Origin: Acidimicrobiia bacterium
Lineage (GTDB): Bacteria > Actinomycetota > Acidimicrobiia > Spongiisociales > ZC4RG35
Assembly (NCBI GenBank): GCA_026002975.1
Contig: BPGJ01000013.1
Coordinates: forward strand, 1 to 64,000
Length of the DNA stretch: 64,000 nucleotides
Reading direction: 5' to 3'
The notes under the pieces were generated by a model that was not told the DNA's origin, ran no database searches, and was given only the letters and a program-made list of their open reading frames with translations. This document shows positions 8,695 to 21,286 of the stretch, piece after piece; the stretch's first letter is position 1, and every line of letters starts with the position of its first letter. Both the position numbers and the translations under genes were made by a program.

Positions 8695-10144
8695 ATGGCC
8701 GGACGCAAACGGATCGTGTGGGTTGTAGGAACCGGCCTAGTGGCGGTCGCCATCATGGTCGCGGTTGCAGTGTGGGGCACATTGAGCGCTGGGAATCGGC
8801 TAAGTCGGGGGCCGGGTGGCGTGGTTCATGTCGGTGGGAGCTTGGTGGCCACGGCGACGGTGACGGCACAGACGGGCCAACTGGACTGGGGCGATGGTCA
8901 CATGGCCGCCATCCTCGACCTCCTAGTCGAGGAAGTCCACTGGGTGGGAGACCGGGTGTCGGCCCGCTCCAAGCCCCCTGACGTTAGGCCTGGACAGCAT
9001 CTGGAGGTCTTGGCGCCGCCGATGTATCCCTACAAGGTGGGGAAACGGTACGCCGCCACCTTCAACTACCTCGGCGTGGGATCGTCTCCAAGTCCGCTCG
9101 ACGACTACGAGTGGTGGCTGGCAGACGGCATCTCAGAAGACGGCCTCGTGCTGACCAATGACGACGACCCCCAGGTGGTCAAGGAGCTGTTTGCTCGCAT
9201 GGACGCTGTCGACGGGGATGTGGACCCTCCTGGTGTCTTCCTGGCGCAGCTTGCCGCCGAATGGGAAGAACAGCTCAACGCCTCCGGTCTGGGACTTCCT
9301 CCCCCACCGCCGGGACCGCTCCTTCGTGTGATGTTCCTCGAGGCGGGGCTGATCTCAGAAGCTGAGGCCGCCACGGCTGGCGCCCCGGACCTCGTCGACC
9401 TCCCCGCCGAGCAACGCATCTTCCCGTCCGATCCACTGGACGCCCCCACGTTGGTGTCCGAGTTCGAAGAAAAGCTGGGACTGGAGATGATCCCACTCGA
9501 AGCCATGATCCTGCACGAGGGAACGGTGTCCGGCTCACCATCCCTTGCCCTGTGGTTCCCCGGAGTGGGTCGCACCGCCGAGTTCTTCGTCGACTCCGAG
9601 ACGGGTATCACCATCATCAATTCGCTCGTCCCCAGGGGTCTTCCCTTCGAGATCGTCGGTTTCTCCGCCCGGCGAAGGCTCAACCGGGCCTCGAACCTGG
9701 AACCGGATCATCGCGCGCACCGTAGCTCAGGAGCGCCAACCCGATGCTCTATACCTGGTAATCGACGTAAGAGGCGACACCCCAGTGGTGAAGTCGATGC
9801 TGGAGGACCAGTACTTCCAGCTGGTTCTCGACATGCAATCCCAGCTCGACACAGGAGTGACCGGGGGCGAATCGGGTGAGATCGTCGACTTCGTAGGCGT
9901 GCACTCGGCGTTCATCAAACCCGATCCTGACTCTTGCTCCAACATGCACGACGGCGAGTACGCCTAGTTTGGGACCAAGGAGAAGGACTTCACCAACCAA
10001 GACCAGGTCAAGGGCAGCAACTACGGTCAAGGTGGTCAGCATCACTGGACCAACGCCGGTGCCCACGAGTGGGTAGACGACGGTGTCATATGGCGCGTGG
10101 GCCGGAACGGCGAGACGGACATCTGCAAGGATTTCGGCTGGTAG
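8695..10144 (+). pseudogene. Hypothetical membrane-anchored/secreted protein; reading frame broken by +1 indel (9686-9688) and in-frame TAG (9965-9967)
   Basis: MAGRKRIVWVVGTGLVAVAIMVAVAVWG N-terminal TM; removing one G at 9686-9688 joins ...SARRRLN|RPRTWNRIIARTVAQERQPDALYLVIDVRGD...NMHDGEYA(TAG)FGTKEKDFTNQDQVKG...DICKDFGW*. Confidence 0.6.
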
Positions 10145-10992
10145 CCAAACGGGAGGCCGCCTTCCCGGATTTGGCGTCGGGGATTCTGACCCTGCTGTTC
10201 GTCGCGCTGCTGACCAGCAGCTGCTTGTCGGGCAGCGGTCCGGCACCTGCGACTGTGGAGACCGCATCAACCGCAGGGCAGACTGCCACGACGACAGGGG
10301 ACACATCGGGATCATCTCTGTTGACCGCAGGAGGGCTCACATTCGATGCTCGTCTGCTGGACGTCCAGACAGGACCGCGACTCGAGATAGAGGTGACGAT
10401 GCTCATCCGAATCTTGAGTCCGGAATGTGACGAACAATGCCCCGAGCTCCTCACGCATCTGGTGAAGAGCGGGGTGCTGGTCGATTACCGGCTCACCACC
10501 GTAGGAGAGGTCCAGGAATTGGTGGTGCCCAACAAGGTGGACGCCATCTCATCGGTGGTTCAAACCCTGACCTTGGAAGGTGTCCCCCCCGGCGAACACT
10601 GCATCGCCGTTTTCTTCCAGGATCTCCGAGTGGACGACGGCGAGGTGATCGGTCGGGAGGGAATGATGGGCTGGTATCGCCACCTGAACTTGAGCCCCGA
10701 GGAATCCGAGACCCCGTCGATCCGATCCTACTGCTCCACCGACGGTCTCCCGGTAGCGGAAGGCACCTTCGTCCCCCTCGAAGCAGAGGGCTGCCGAGGC
10801 CTCCCCAACGGCATCACCACAGACCCCACCACCGGAACCAGACTCCCCGACGGCCAACTGATGGTGCTGGTGCCCACCTGCCCCCAGGACCTGGTCGCGG
10901 ACACCCCCCGTGACTTGGTGCGCAACCCCCTGGTTTTTGTCACAGGGGGAACGTATGTTCGGGGGTATGGAGTGGCACGGTTTCTCGACTGA
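10090..10992 (+). CDS. Hypothetical secreted lipoprotein (start uncertain; TTG 10171 possible; 3' end overlaps next gene)
   Basis: LASGILTLLFVALLTSSCLSGSGPAPATVETAST: signal peptide plus lipobox LTSSC, then Thr-rich linker. Confidence 0.55.
   Translation: MARGPERRDGHLQGFRLVAKREAAFPDLASGILTLLFVALLTSSCLSGSGPAPATVETASTAGQTATTTGDTSGSSLLTAGGLTFDARLLDVQTGPRLEIEVTMLIRILSPECDEQCPELLTHLVKSGVLVDYRLTTVGEVQELVVPNKVDAISSVVQTLTLEGVPPGEHCIAVFFQDLRVDDGEVIGREGMMGWYRHLNLSPEESETPSIRSYCSTDGLPVAEGTFVPLEAEGCRGLPNGITTDPTTGTRLPDGQLMVLVPTCPQDLVADTPRDLVRNPLVFVTGGTYVRGYGVARFLD
10949..10960. promoter_or_regulatory. LexA/SOS box
   Basis: GAAC-GTAT-GTTC, exact match to GAACN4GTTC; contains TATGTT (10954-10959), 7 nt upstream of ATG 10967. 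Confidence 0.65.
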
Positions 10993-12032
10993 TCGACTCG
11001 AACAGCAGCTGATTGCTGCCGAGCAGGCAGTGGCCCGGCTGCGTGGGGTTCAGTTGGAGATCCTGGAGGTCTTGGATCGGCGTCAGGTCGCCACCGCGGA
11101 TGGTTCCCGGAGTCTACGGGAGTGGGTGGCGGCACGGTTGGACCTGGGTCCGGACACGGCGGGGAGGCTGGTAGCGGCGATGAGGGGGACGGTGGATCGT
11201 CCCGACTTGCGGGAAGCCCTGGCAGACGGGGTGTCTTTGGATCGGGTGGAAGCCTTGTCCCGGATCCGTGAGGACGTCGGGTTGATGGAACATGCGGATG
11301 TTTCGGGGGTGCGTCGGGAAGCCTCCCGAAGGACGCGGATCAGCGGTGAAGCCGAGTTTCGGTCTTCAGATGACCGGTTTCTGGTGTTACAGCCCAGCCT
11401 GGATGAGTCGTGGTGGAGGCTCTGGGGAGGTCTAGACGGCGCCTCCGGAGCGATCGTGGACAAGGTGCTGTCCGAAGCCGCCGATGCTCTCCCTACCCTC
11501 CCCGACGGAACCCGGGGAGACGCCTCATGGCGGAGAGCCACCGCTCTAGTGGAGCTGTGTGTTTCCGACGCTCCGCCACCGGCTCAGGTGACCGTCTTCG
11601 TGGACACCGACCGAGCGACCGCGACCAATGGTGAAGCCGGTGTGGTGTTGGAGGCAGGCCCCAGAGTGGGTCGGCGAGCCTTACAGGCGGTGTTGTGTGA
11701 CGCAGTGGTCGAAGTAACCGCAAGGGCTTCTGATGGCACCCCGATGGTGTATGGGAGACAAAGCCGCACCGTCCCGCCGGCATTGAGAAGAGCCGTCATC
11801 GCACGTGACGGCGGAGTGTGTGCGGCCGACGGCTGCCAAAGCCGTTACCGACTCCAGATCCATCACGTCACCCCCTGGACCGCGGGGTGGTCCCACCAAC
11901 CCGGACAACCTGGTCACCCTCTGCTGGTACCACCACCAGGTAGTCATCCACCAGCGGGGCTACACCCTCTATCGCCACCCCGAACACGGACGCATCCGCT
12001 TCAAACGTCCCGACCGCGCACCCCCGGACTAG
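10967..12032 (+). CDS. DUF222/HNH endonuclease family protein (13E12 repeat-type), frameshifted in this sequence
   Basis: MEWHGFSTDRLEQQLIAAEQAVARLRGVQLEILEVLDRRQVATADGSRSLREWVAARLDL...; deleting one G of GGGG (11884-11887) restores RYRLQIHHVTPWTAGGPTNPDNLVTLCWYHHQVVIHQ. Confidence 0.85.
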
Positions 12033-12223
12033 CCGGGCTTCCGGAACTCCCACCTGGCCCCTAGGCGTCCGCCCAAAACGCTCAGGATGCCGGATGTGAC
12101 GATGTCCGAGCCGGTCCCAGCCGAGAGCATGAGCCTCGACATCCCCGTGATGCGATGCCTGCCCGTGCTCCTCGAGGAGGTCGAGTGACCGACAAGCGGG
12201 GCCGGCTGGCACAATGTTCGGAG

Positions 12224-13343
12224 ATGATCTACCTCGACCACGCCGCCACCACTCCGCTTCGCCCCGAAGCCAGAGAGGCCATGCGCGAAGCCGAGGAGGT
12301 CTTCGGGAACCCGTCGGGCAGCCACGGGATCTCCCGGCGCGCCAAGAACCTGCTGGAGGAGGCCAGGGAGAAAGCCGCAGAACTGCTGGGCGCCTCACCA
12401 TCGGAGATCGTGTTCACCGGGGGAGGTACGGAAGCCGACAACCTGGCGGTGGTGGGCCGGGCCCTGGCCGGAGGAACCACCGGGGGAGTGGTGGTGGGAG
12501 CCACCGAACACGAAGCCGTGCTGGAGGCGGCCCGCTTCTGCGGGCGGCTCGGCTGTCCGGTCCGGGTCGTCGGGGTGGACCGTTACGGCCGGGTCGATCC
12601 GGAAGTGGTGGCGGCCTCGGTGGGACCCGAAACCAAGGTCGTGTCGGTGATGGTCGCCAACAACGAGACCGGCACCCTCCAGCCGATCCGGGAGATCGTA
12701 GAGGCAGTCGGCGGGCGGGCCGTCGTCCACACCGACGCCGTCCAGGCCTTCTCGTCGGAGGAGATCAGAGTCGACCGATTGGGCGTCGACCTGCTCTCCC
12801 TGGCGGCCCACAAGTTCGGAGGCCCCAAAGGCGTGGGTCTGCTGTACGTGCGGTCGGGCGTCGAGTTGGAGCCGGTTCTCCACGGAGGGGGACAGGAACT
12901 CGGCCGCCGCTCCGGCACCCACAACGTGGTGGGGATCGTGGGCATGGTCGCCGCCATGGAAGCCGCCGCCGCCGACCGTGACCGGTTCAGGAGGCAGGTG
13001 ACAGAAGCACGCCGGGTGTTCGAGGAGGCCCTGGCAGGGGTGGCGGAACGTACCGTCCCCGAAGAAATGAGCCTGCCCCAGCATGCCCACCTCAGGTTCC
13101 CAGGTGTCCGCAACGAGACGCTGCTGGTCAAACTCGACCGGCTGGGCGTGGCGGCCTCGGCCGCGTCGGCCTGCCAGTCGGGCGCAGCCACGGTCTCCCA
13201 CGTCCTCACCGCCATGGGTTACCCACCCGAGCAGGCCCGGGAGTGCATCCGTCTTCTCCTTCGGATGGACCTCCACCGTCGAAGAAGCCCGACGCGCCGC
13301 CGAACTGGTCCGGTCGGCATTGCCTCAGCCGGTGAACCGATGA
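12224..13343 (+). CDS. Cysteine desulfurase (NifS/IscS family), C-terminus frameshifted near 13254
   Basis: MIYLDHAATTPLRPEAREAM...HTDAVQAF...SLAAHKFGGPKGVGLLY...SACQSG; +1 correction gives ECIRLSFGWTSTVEEARRAAELVRSALPQPVNR*. Confidence 0.92.
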
Positions 13344-14428
13344 CGGCCCTGGTCGCCATGTCGGGTGGGGTGGACTCGTCGGTGGCCGCCGCCCTGATGA
13401 AGGAAGCCGGCCACGACGTGATCGGCGTCACCCTGCGTCTCTGGTCGGGACCCAACGGAGAGGCACCCACCGCCGGCTGCTGCACCGTCTCCGACGCCGA
13501 GGACGCCCGCCGGGTGGCCGCCCAACTCGACATCCCCTATTACGTGTTCGACTACACCGACGTCTTCTCGGCGGGAGTGGTCGACCGGTTCGTCGAGGAG
13601 TATCTCCGGGGCCGCACCCCCAACCCCTGCGTCGAATGCAACCGAACCGTCAAGTTCTCGGCTCTGCTCGCCCAGGCGGACGAGCTGGGATGCGACCTCC
13701 TGGTGACCGGCCACTACGCCCGGGTGCGCTTGGAGGGCGACACCTGGCGCCTGTACCGGGGTGTGGACAGACGCAAGGACCAGAGCTACGTCCTCTCCAT
13801 GCTCGGCCAGGACCAGCTCGCCCGGGTCAGGTTCCCGGTCGGGGAGCTCGACAAGTCGGAGACCAGGAGGATCGCAGCTCGGCTGGGGCTTCGCACCGCT
13901 TCCAAGCCGGAGAGCCAGGACATCTGCTTCGTGGGGCGGGACGACTACCGACGGTTCGTGAGACGCCACGCCGGGGACAGGATCCGGCCCGGACGAATCG
14001 TCACCGTCGAAGGCGACGAGGTGGGCACCCATCAGGGGGTGGTCGATTTCACCATCGGTCAGCGGCGGGGCCTCGGGGTGGCCGCCGGCGAGAAACGGTA
14101 CGTGGTCGACATCGACCCCGACGCCGCGCTGGTCACCATCGGCCGCAAAGAGGACCTGATGGTGGAGGCGATCGAGGTTGGGTCGGTCACCTGGACGTCG
14201 GGGTCCCCGCCCGAGGACGCCTGGGTGGAGGTCCAGTACCGGGCCCACGGAGAGGCGGTGCCGTCGCGGATCCGGAGATTGGACGGCGGGGTGGAGGTGG
14301 TGTTCGCCGAACCCCAGGAGGCGGTGGCTCCCGGCCAGACCGCCACCTTCTACCGGGGCGACGAGGTGTTGGGCGGCGGGATCATACGAACCGCGCACCG
14401 ATCGGCGCTCGAACCGGCCTACGGCTGA
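13340..14428 (+). CDS. mnmA: tRNA-specific 2-thiouridylase MnmA
   Basis: MTALVAMSGGVDSSVAAALMKEAGHDVIGVTLRLW...NPCVECNRTVKF...TGHYAR...DQSYVLSML...ESQDICFV. Confidence 0.95.
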   Translation: MTALVAMSGGVDSSVAAALMKEAGHDVIGVTLRLWSGPNGEAPTAGCCTVSDAEDARRVAAQLDIPYYVFDYTDVFSAGVVDRFVEEYLRGRTPNPCVECNRTVKFSALLAQADELGCDLLVTGHYARVRLEGDTWRLYRGVDRRKDQSYVLSMLGQDQLARVRFPVGELDKSETRRIAARLGLRTASKPESQDICFVGRDDYRRFVRRHAGDRIRPGRIVTVEGDEVGTHQGVVDFTIGQRRGLGVAAGEKRYVVDIDPDAALVTIGRKEDLMVEAIEVGSVTWTSGSPPEDAWVEVQYRAHGEAVPSRIRRLDGGVEVVFAEPQEAVAPGQTATFYRGDEVLGGGIIRTAHRSALEPAYG

Positions 14429-16485
<2,057 letters not shown>

Positions 16486-16511
<26 letters not shown>

Positions 16512-16890
16512 ACTCGCCGACGTCGGGGGGGCCGCTGGTGGTGTTCCACCGAATGGTCACGGTGTGCTCCCCCGGGCGCCACTCGGTCATGTACAGACTG
16601 GCGGGACCCGGCTGCCAGCGATGCACGCCGGTGGCATCGACGTAGACCACCTCCGAGTCGGGTACCAGGAACCCGTCCACCCAGATCTGGGCGCGGTATC
16701 CGGTGGCCAGGTCGACCTCGAGGACCGTCTGCTGGAGGACGGCGTCTCCCGGACGGGGAAACACCGCCTCCACCGGCCCGGGAAGCTCGACGGGTCGACC
16801 CTGGGGGGCGAACGCCACCCCGAGGGCGATCACCGCCACCGCCAGGAACGCCAAACCCGCGTATATCGCTCGGTAGGGCATCGCCGACAA
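16486..16890 (-). CDS. Hypothetical single-pass membrane protein with Ig-like/DUF extracellular region
   Basis: MSAMPYRAIYAGLAFLAVAVIALGVAFAP TM; ...WRPGEHTVTIRWNTTSGPPDVGEFTWSFRIQ; convergent overlap with the ligA 3' end. Confidence 0.65.
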
Positions 16891-16915
16891 GTGTATGGGG
16901 GTGTTGCAGGGCGGC

Positions 16916-16921
16916 TACCGT
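16916..16921 (+). promoter_or_regulatory. Putative leaderless -10 (TACCGT) of dapC
   Basis: 7 nt from GTG 16929. Confidence 0.5.
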
Positions 16922-16928
16922 CACCGCC

Positions 16929-18074
16929 GTGCGCGTCAACCCGGTCTTGGAGAAGGTGGGTCCTTCCCCCATCGCCGCCATACAGGAAAGAGCGCGATCG
17001 CTTCGGGAGCAGGGGCTGCGGCTGATCGATTTCTCGATCGGAGACCCTAGGGAGCCGACTCCCGAGTTCATCCGGCACGCTCTACGGGATGCGGTTCCCG
17101 AGATATCCCAGTACCCGTCCACCCGGGGCACCAGGGCCCTCCGGGAAGCCATCGCCGGCTACGTGGGTCGGCGGTTCGGAGTCGAGGTCGACCCCGACAC
17201 CCAGGTGCTCCCCACCAGCGGTTCCAAGGAGGCGATCTTCTCCACCCCCTTGGCGTTCGTCGATAGGGCGGCGGGAGACGCGGTGGTCTGGCCCACCCCG
17301 GGGTATCCGATCTACGAGCGGGGAGCGCTACTGGCAGGCGCCGAGGGAGTACCGATCTCTCTGGGCGACGACTTCGTGTTCCGGGCCGACACCGTGCCGG
17401 CCGAGGTATGGCACAAGGTGCGGATCGTCTGGGTCTGCACTCCCCACAATCCGGCGGGCACCGTGACGTCGATGGAGGAGCTGGCCCGTTTCGTGGAGCT
17501 CTGCCGTCGGTTCGACGCGCTCCTGTGTTCCGACGAGTGCTACGTCGATCTCTACGACCGCGATCCTCCGCCCTCGGCCTTGCAGGCCGCGGGAAGAGGC
17601 TCCCGCAACGTGCTGGTCTACCTCAGCCTTTCGAAACGCTCGGGGATGACCGGCTACCGATCGGGCGCGGTGGTGGGAGACCCGGAGGCCATCGCCCGGC
17701 TGGTCGAACTCCGCACCTCGACCGGGACGGCGCCCCCCGAGTTCACCCAGGCCGCCGCGGTGGCGGCCTGGTCGGACGACCGACACGTCGCCGAGCGGCG
17801 GGAGCTGTTCCGTCGGAAACGTCGGATCCTGCGGGAGGCGTTCAGCCGAGCCGGATTCCGAGTGGTCGGCTCCGAGGCGGGTCTCTATCTGTGGGTCAGG
17901 GTCGACGACGACCTGCAGGCTGCCGAGCGGCTGCTGAACTCGGGTGTGGTGGTCTCCCCCGGACGGATCTTCGGTGAAGGCGGGGAGGGACATCTGAGGC
18001 TGGCGCTGGTCCCGCCTCTGGAAGACTGTGAGCGAGCAGCCGAGGTGGTGGTGGAATGCCTGACCAGGACCTGA
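16929..18074 (+). CDS. dapC: Succinyldiaminopimelate transaminase (class I/II aminotransferase)
   Basis: FSIGDPREPTPEFIRHAL...STRGTRALREAIAGY...CTPHNPAGTV...LSLSKRSGMTGYRSG; directly upstream of dapD/dapE. Confidence 0.88.
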   Translation: MRVNPVLEKVGPSPIAAIQERARSLREQGLRLIDFSIGDPREPTPEFIRHALRDAVPEISQYPSTRGTRALREAIAGYVGRRFGVEVDPDTQVLPTSGSKEAIFSTPLAFVDRAAGDAVVWPTPGYPIYERGALLAGAEGVPISLGDDFVFRADTVPAEVWHKVRIVWVCTPHNPAGTVTSMEELARFVELCRRFDALLCSDECYVDLYDRDPPPSALQAAGRGSRNVLVYLSLSKRSGMTGYRSGAVVGDPEAIARLVELRTSTGTAPPEFTQAAAVAAWSDDRHVAERRELFRRKRRILREAFSRAGFRVVGSEAGLYLWVRVDDDLQAAERLLNSGVVVSPGRIFGEGGEGHLRLALVPPLEDCERAAEVVVECLTRT

Positions 18075-18863
18075 TAACCCGAGTCTTCGAAGCGGGGGGC
18101 GACGTCGAGGATGCCCGCGCCGACGTGGAGGAGACCATTCGCCTCCTCGATCGGGGGGAGATCAGGGTGGGCCGAGAAGAAGGACGGCGACTGGGTGGTC
18201 CACCAGTGGGTCAAACAGGCCATCCTCCTCTACTTCAGGTTGAGGGCGATGGAGACCATGGAGATCGGCCCTTTCGAGTTCCGGGACAAGATCCCCCTCA
18301 AGCGGGACCTGGAGTCCCAGGGCATCCGAGTGGTGCCACCCGGCACCGTCCGCTATGGAGCCTTCTGCGAACCGGGGGTGGTGGTCATGCCCGGTTACGT
18401 CAACATCGGTGCTTGGGTGGGATCGGGGACCATGGTGGACACCTGGGCGACGGTCGGTTCCTGCGCCCAGATCGGACGGGGGGTGCACCTGTCGGGCGGG
18501 GTGGGTATCGGCGGAGTGCTCGAACCGCCTTCGGCCCGGCCGGTGGTGATCGAAGACGGATGCTTCATAGGGAGCCGGGCAGTGGTCGTGGAGGGGGTGA
18601 TAGTGGAGGAGAAGGCGGTGCTAGGAGCCAACACGGTACTCACCGCTTCCACCCCGATCATCGACGTCACCGGTCCGGAACCGGTCGAACACCGGGGTCG
18701 GGTTCCGGCCGGTTCGGTGGTGGTCCCGGGTATGCGAGCCAAGGAGTTCCCGGCCGGGACCTACCATCTGCCCTGCGCGCTGATCATCGGCAAGAGGACC
18801 GAGCGCACCGACTCCAAGACGGCGCTCAACGAATACCTGAGGGAGCTGGGGGTGCAGATGTGA
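18056..18863 (+). CDS. dapD: Tetrahydrodipicolinate N-succinyltransferase, frameshifted at 18169-18171
   Basis: ...ETIRLLDRGEIRV|AEKKDGDWVVHQWVKQAILLYFRL...MPGYVNIGAWVGSGTMVDTWATVGSCAQIGRGVHLSGGVGIGGVLEP. Confidence 0.94.
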
Positions 18864-19927
18864 ACGAGCTCGACCTGCTCGTCGACACCACCAAGGAGCT
18901 CATAGACGTGCCCTCCGAGACCGGCAAGGAGGGCAGGATCTGCACCCGGATCGCGGCCCGGCTCCTCATCACCTACGGCGACGCGGGCGTCAGGAGGGTG
19001 GGCAATTCTCTGGTGGTCGGCAACCGCACCGGACGGCCGATGGTGCTCTTGGTGGGTCACATCGACACCGTGCCCTCCCAAGGGCAAGGGCCGGCCCGGG
19101 TCGAGGACGGAAGGATCCACGGTTTGGGGGCCGCCGACATGAAAGGTGGGGTCGCGGTGATGATCCACCTGTTGGAGGACGCCTCGGTGCGGACTGGGCC
19201 CTTCGACGTGATCGGGGTCTTCTACGAGGGCGAGGAGGGTCCCGCCGACCAGAACGGCCTGGCCGAGGTGCTGCGGCGGGAGCCCTGGTTGGAAGAGGCC
19301 GAGTTCGCGGTGGTGCTGGAGCCGACCGACGGCCGGGTGGAACTGGGATGCAACGGTGTCATCAACGCCCGGGTGACCTTCCTCGGGGTGCCGGCCCACT
19401 CGGCCCGGCCATGGACGGGGGAGAACGCCATCTCCAAGGCCGGAGCATGGTTGGCGGAGATGCACGAAAGGGAACCCGTGCCGGTGGTGGTGAGCGGCCT
19501 GGAGTTCAAGGAGGTGATGTCGGTCACCTTGGCCCGAGGGGGAATCGCATCCAACATCGTGCCCGACCGGTTCGATCTAAACCTCAACTATAGATTTAGC
19601 CCATCCCGGTCGGTCGAGGAGGCCTTGACGGTGGTGCGTCGGGTGTGTGCGGTGGCCGACGAGGTGGAGATCGTCGATCTGGCGCCCGCCGGCAAGGTGG
19701 ACGTCGATCATCCCCTCCTCTCCAGCCTCCTCGAAGCTTCCGGGACCGAACCAGCTCCCAAGCAGGGGTGGACCGACGTGGCCAGGTTGACCGAGGCCGG
19801 GATTCCGGCGGTGAACTACGGGCCCGGTGAGAGCACCCTCGCCCACAAGCCGGAGGAGAGCCTGGCGGTATCAGACCTCGCCCGCACCTACGAGGTGCTC
19901 CGCACGATCCTGAGCCTGGCCCGATAG
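18860..19927 (+). CDS. dapE: Succinyl-diaminopimelate desuccinylase (M20)
   Basis: GTG start overlapping dapD TGA; VLLVGHIDTVPSQGQGPARVEDGRIHGLGAADMKGGVAVM...FYEGEEGPADQNGL. Confidence 0.92.
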   Translation: MNELDLLVDTTKELIDVPSETGKEGRICTRIAARLLITYGDAGVRRVGNSLVVGNRTGRPMVLLVGHIDTVPSQGQGPARVEDGRIHGLGAADMKGGVAVMIHLLEDASVRTGPFDVIGVFYEGEEGPADQNGLAEVLRREPWLEEAEFAVVLEPTDGRVELGCNGVINARVTFLGVPAHSARPWTGENAISKAGAWLAEMHEREPVPVVVSGLEFKEVMSVTLARGGIASNIVPDRFDLNLNYRFSPSRSVEEALTVVRRVCAVADEVEIVDLAPAGKVDVDHPLLSSLLEASGTEPAPKQGWTDVARLTEAGIPAVNYGPGESTLAHKPEESLAVSDLARTYEVLRTILSLAR

Positions 19928-21272
19928 TCGGCTTCGGGCGAGATCACCCAGTGGAGCCAAACCACCACACCACCCTCGGCGGGGCGGGCGAAGAGTTGGG
20001 AAGGTAGGGGCGACTCGATCAGGATCTCCGCCTTCTCGCCCGACAGGCGGTACCTGTGGCCGCCCACCGCGACGGGCTCCGAGATCTCTCCCCGGTCGTT
20101 TCCGTCGACCCTGATCTCGGTTCTTCCCAGCGCGAGCACCAGCTCGGGACCTGCCAGGCCGGAGGGTAGACCGTCGAAGCGGTAGGAGAGGTGCACGCTG
20201 TCGGCGTCCGGCTCCACCTCGATCGTCACACCCTCTCCTCGGGCGACGAGCCGCTCGGCATGGGCCTCCAGCCGGTAAGGGCCCGGTTCGGTCGGATGCT
20301 CCGACCCGGCCAGATGGCGGCACAGGCAGCCCGGCGCCTCGCCGGGAACGGCCCCCCAAGGCCACGGGTTGGGCCAAGAGGTCGAAGGTGAGGATGGCTC
20401 CAGAGGAATGGACCACCATCTCCACCTCGGGGGACCTGATCTCCGCCTCTTCGGATCCGTCGGCGTCCCAGTCGAGCATCATCACCGGCGGGCCCTCCTT
20501 CCTACGGGCCCGCTCGAGCATCGCCGACGCCGCGACCAGCCGATCCTCGGATGCGGTCACGCCATGGCCGACCGCACCCGCGCAGGCCGTGGCCACCTCC
20601 CCCGGAGGGCGAGAGCCCGCCAAGGACTTGATACGGGCCAGCCGGCGCTCCAACCGATCCTGGGGTGTGGGTTCCACCGGGAGGCGGAGACGACCCTCCA
20701 CCCGGTGGTCGGCCAGGAACCGCGACGGGACGGTGAGGGTGCACCCCGGCCGGGCGGCGACCCATGACGCGTACTCCTCCAGACGTGACGGTTCCACCCT
20801 CCACACCGTCACCCGGTCGTCGGGGATGGCCAGGGCCGGCGGATCCGGGTCCACCTCGATTCCCAGGGCGGGGAAAACCCTGTCGAAGAACGCCACCGTT
20901 CCCGACCCGGCCACTCCTTCGACCATCAGGCAGGATGGTCTGGCCGGGTCCAGGAGCGGCAGGAGGCGCTCTGGTCCATCCGGCTCGCAGCCAGAACGGG
21001 CCAGGTTCGAAGCCGGCCTGGTCGAGTCTCTCCGTCTCCATCCGGATGGCCTCCGCCAGCAGACCGGGCGGTAGGTAGTCGGCCCTGGGTGCTCCATGAC
21101 CGGCCCGCACCCACTCGACGGTCGGCAGATCGGAGGGATCGACCTGGTCGATCAGATCGGGAGGCAGCCACACGGCGAGCGGGATGCCGTGCTCCCCAAC
21201 GGGACGCATGACCTCCCGCAGGTCACTGGGACCCCAGCCGGGCGGGAAGGCCACGAACAACACCACGTGCAT
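19888..21272 (-). CDS. Hypothetical protein, two +1 frameshifts (~20980 and 20352-20357)
   Basis: MHVVLFVAFPPGWGPSDLREVMRPVGEHGIPLAVWLPPDLIDQVDPSDLPTVEWVRAGHGAPRADYLPPGLLAEAI... collinear fragments in three frames. Confidence 0.65.
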
Positions 21273-21280
21273 GATCGGCC

Positions 21281-21286
21281 ACGCTA
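21281..21286 (-). promoter_or_regulatory. Putative leaderless -10 (TAGCGT) of hypothetical gene starting at 21272
   Basis: 8 nt from ATG 21272 on - strand. Confidence 0.5.

Noticed and set aside
9965-9967. Stop-codon recoding (amber readthrough/pyrrolysine) at TAG
   Set aside because: No supporting signal or Pyl genes seen. The neighbouring frameshift and accessory context make mutation or sequencing error more likely.
12155-14428. Apparent cysteine desulfurase-MnmA fusion protein
   Set aside because: Created by a +1 error near 13254; with it removed, the desulfurase ends at 13343 and mnmA starts at 13340.
18056-19927. Apparent DapD-DapE fusion ORF
   Set aside because: The middle of this ORF is out of frame with dapD. 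A one-base deletion at 18169-18171 gives normal dapD, and dapE has its own GTG start.
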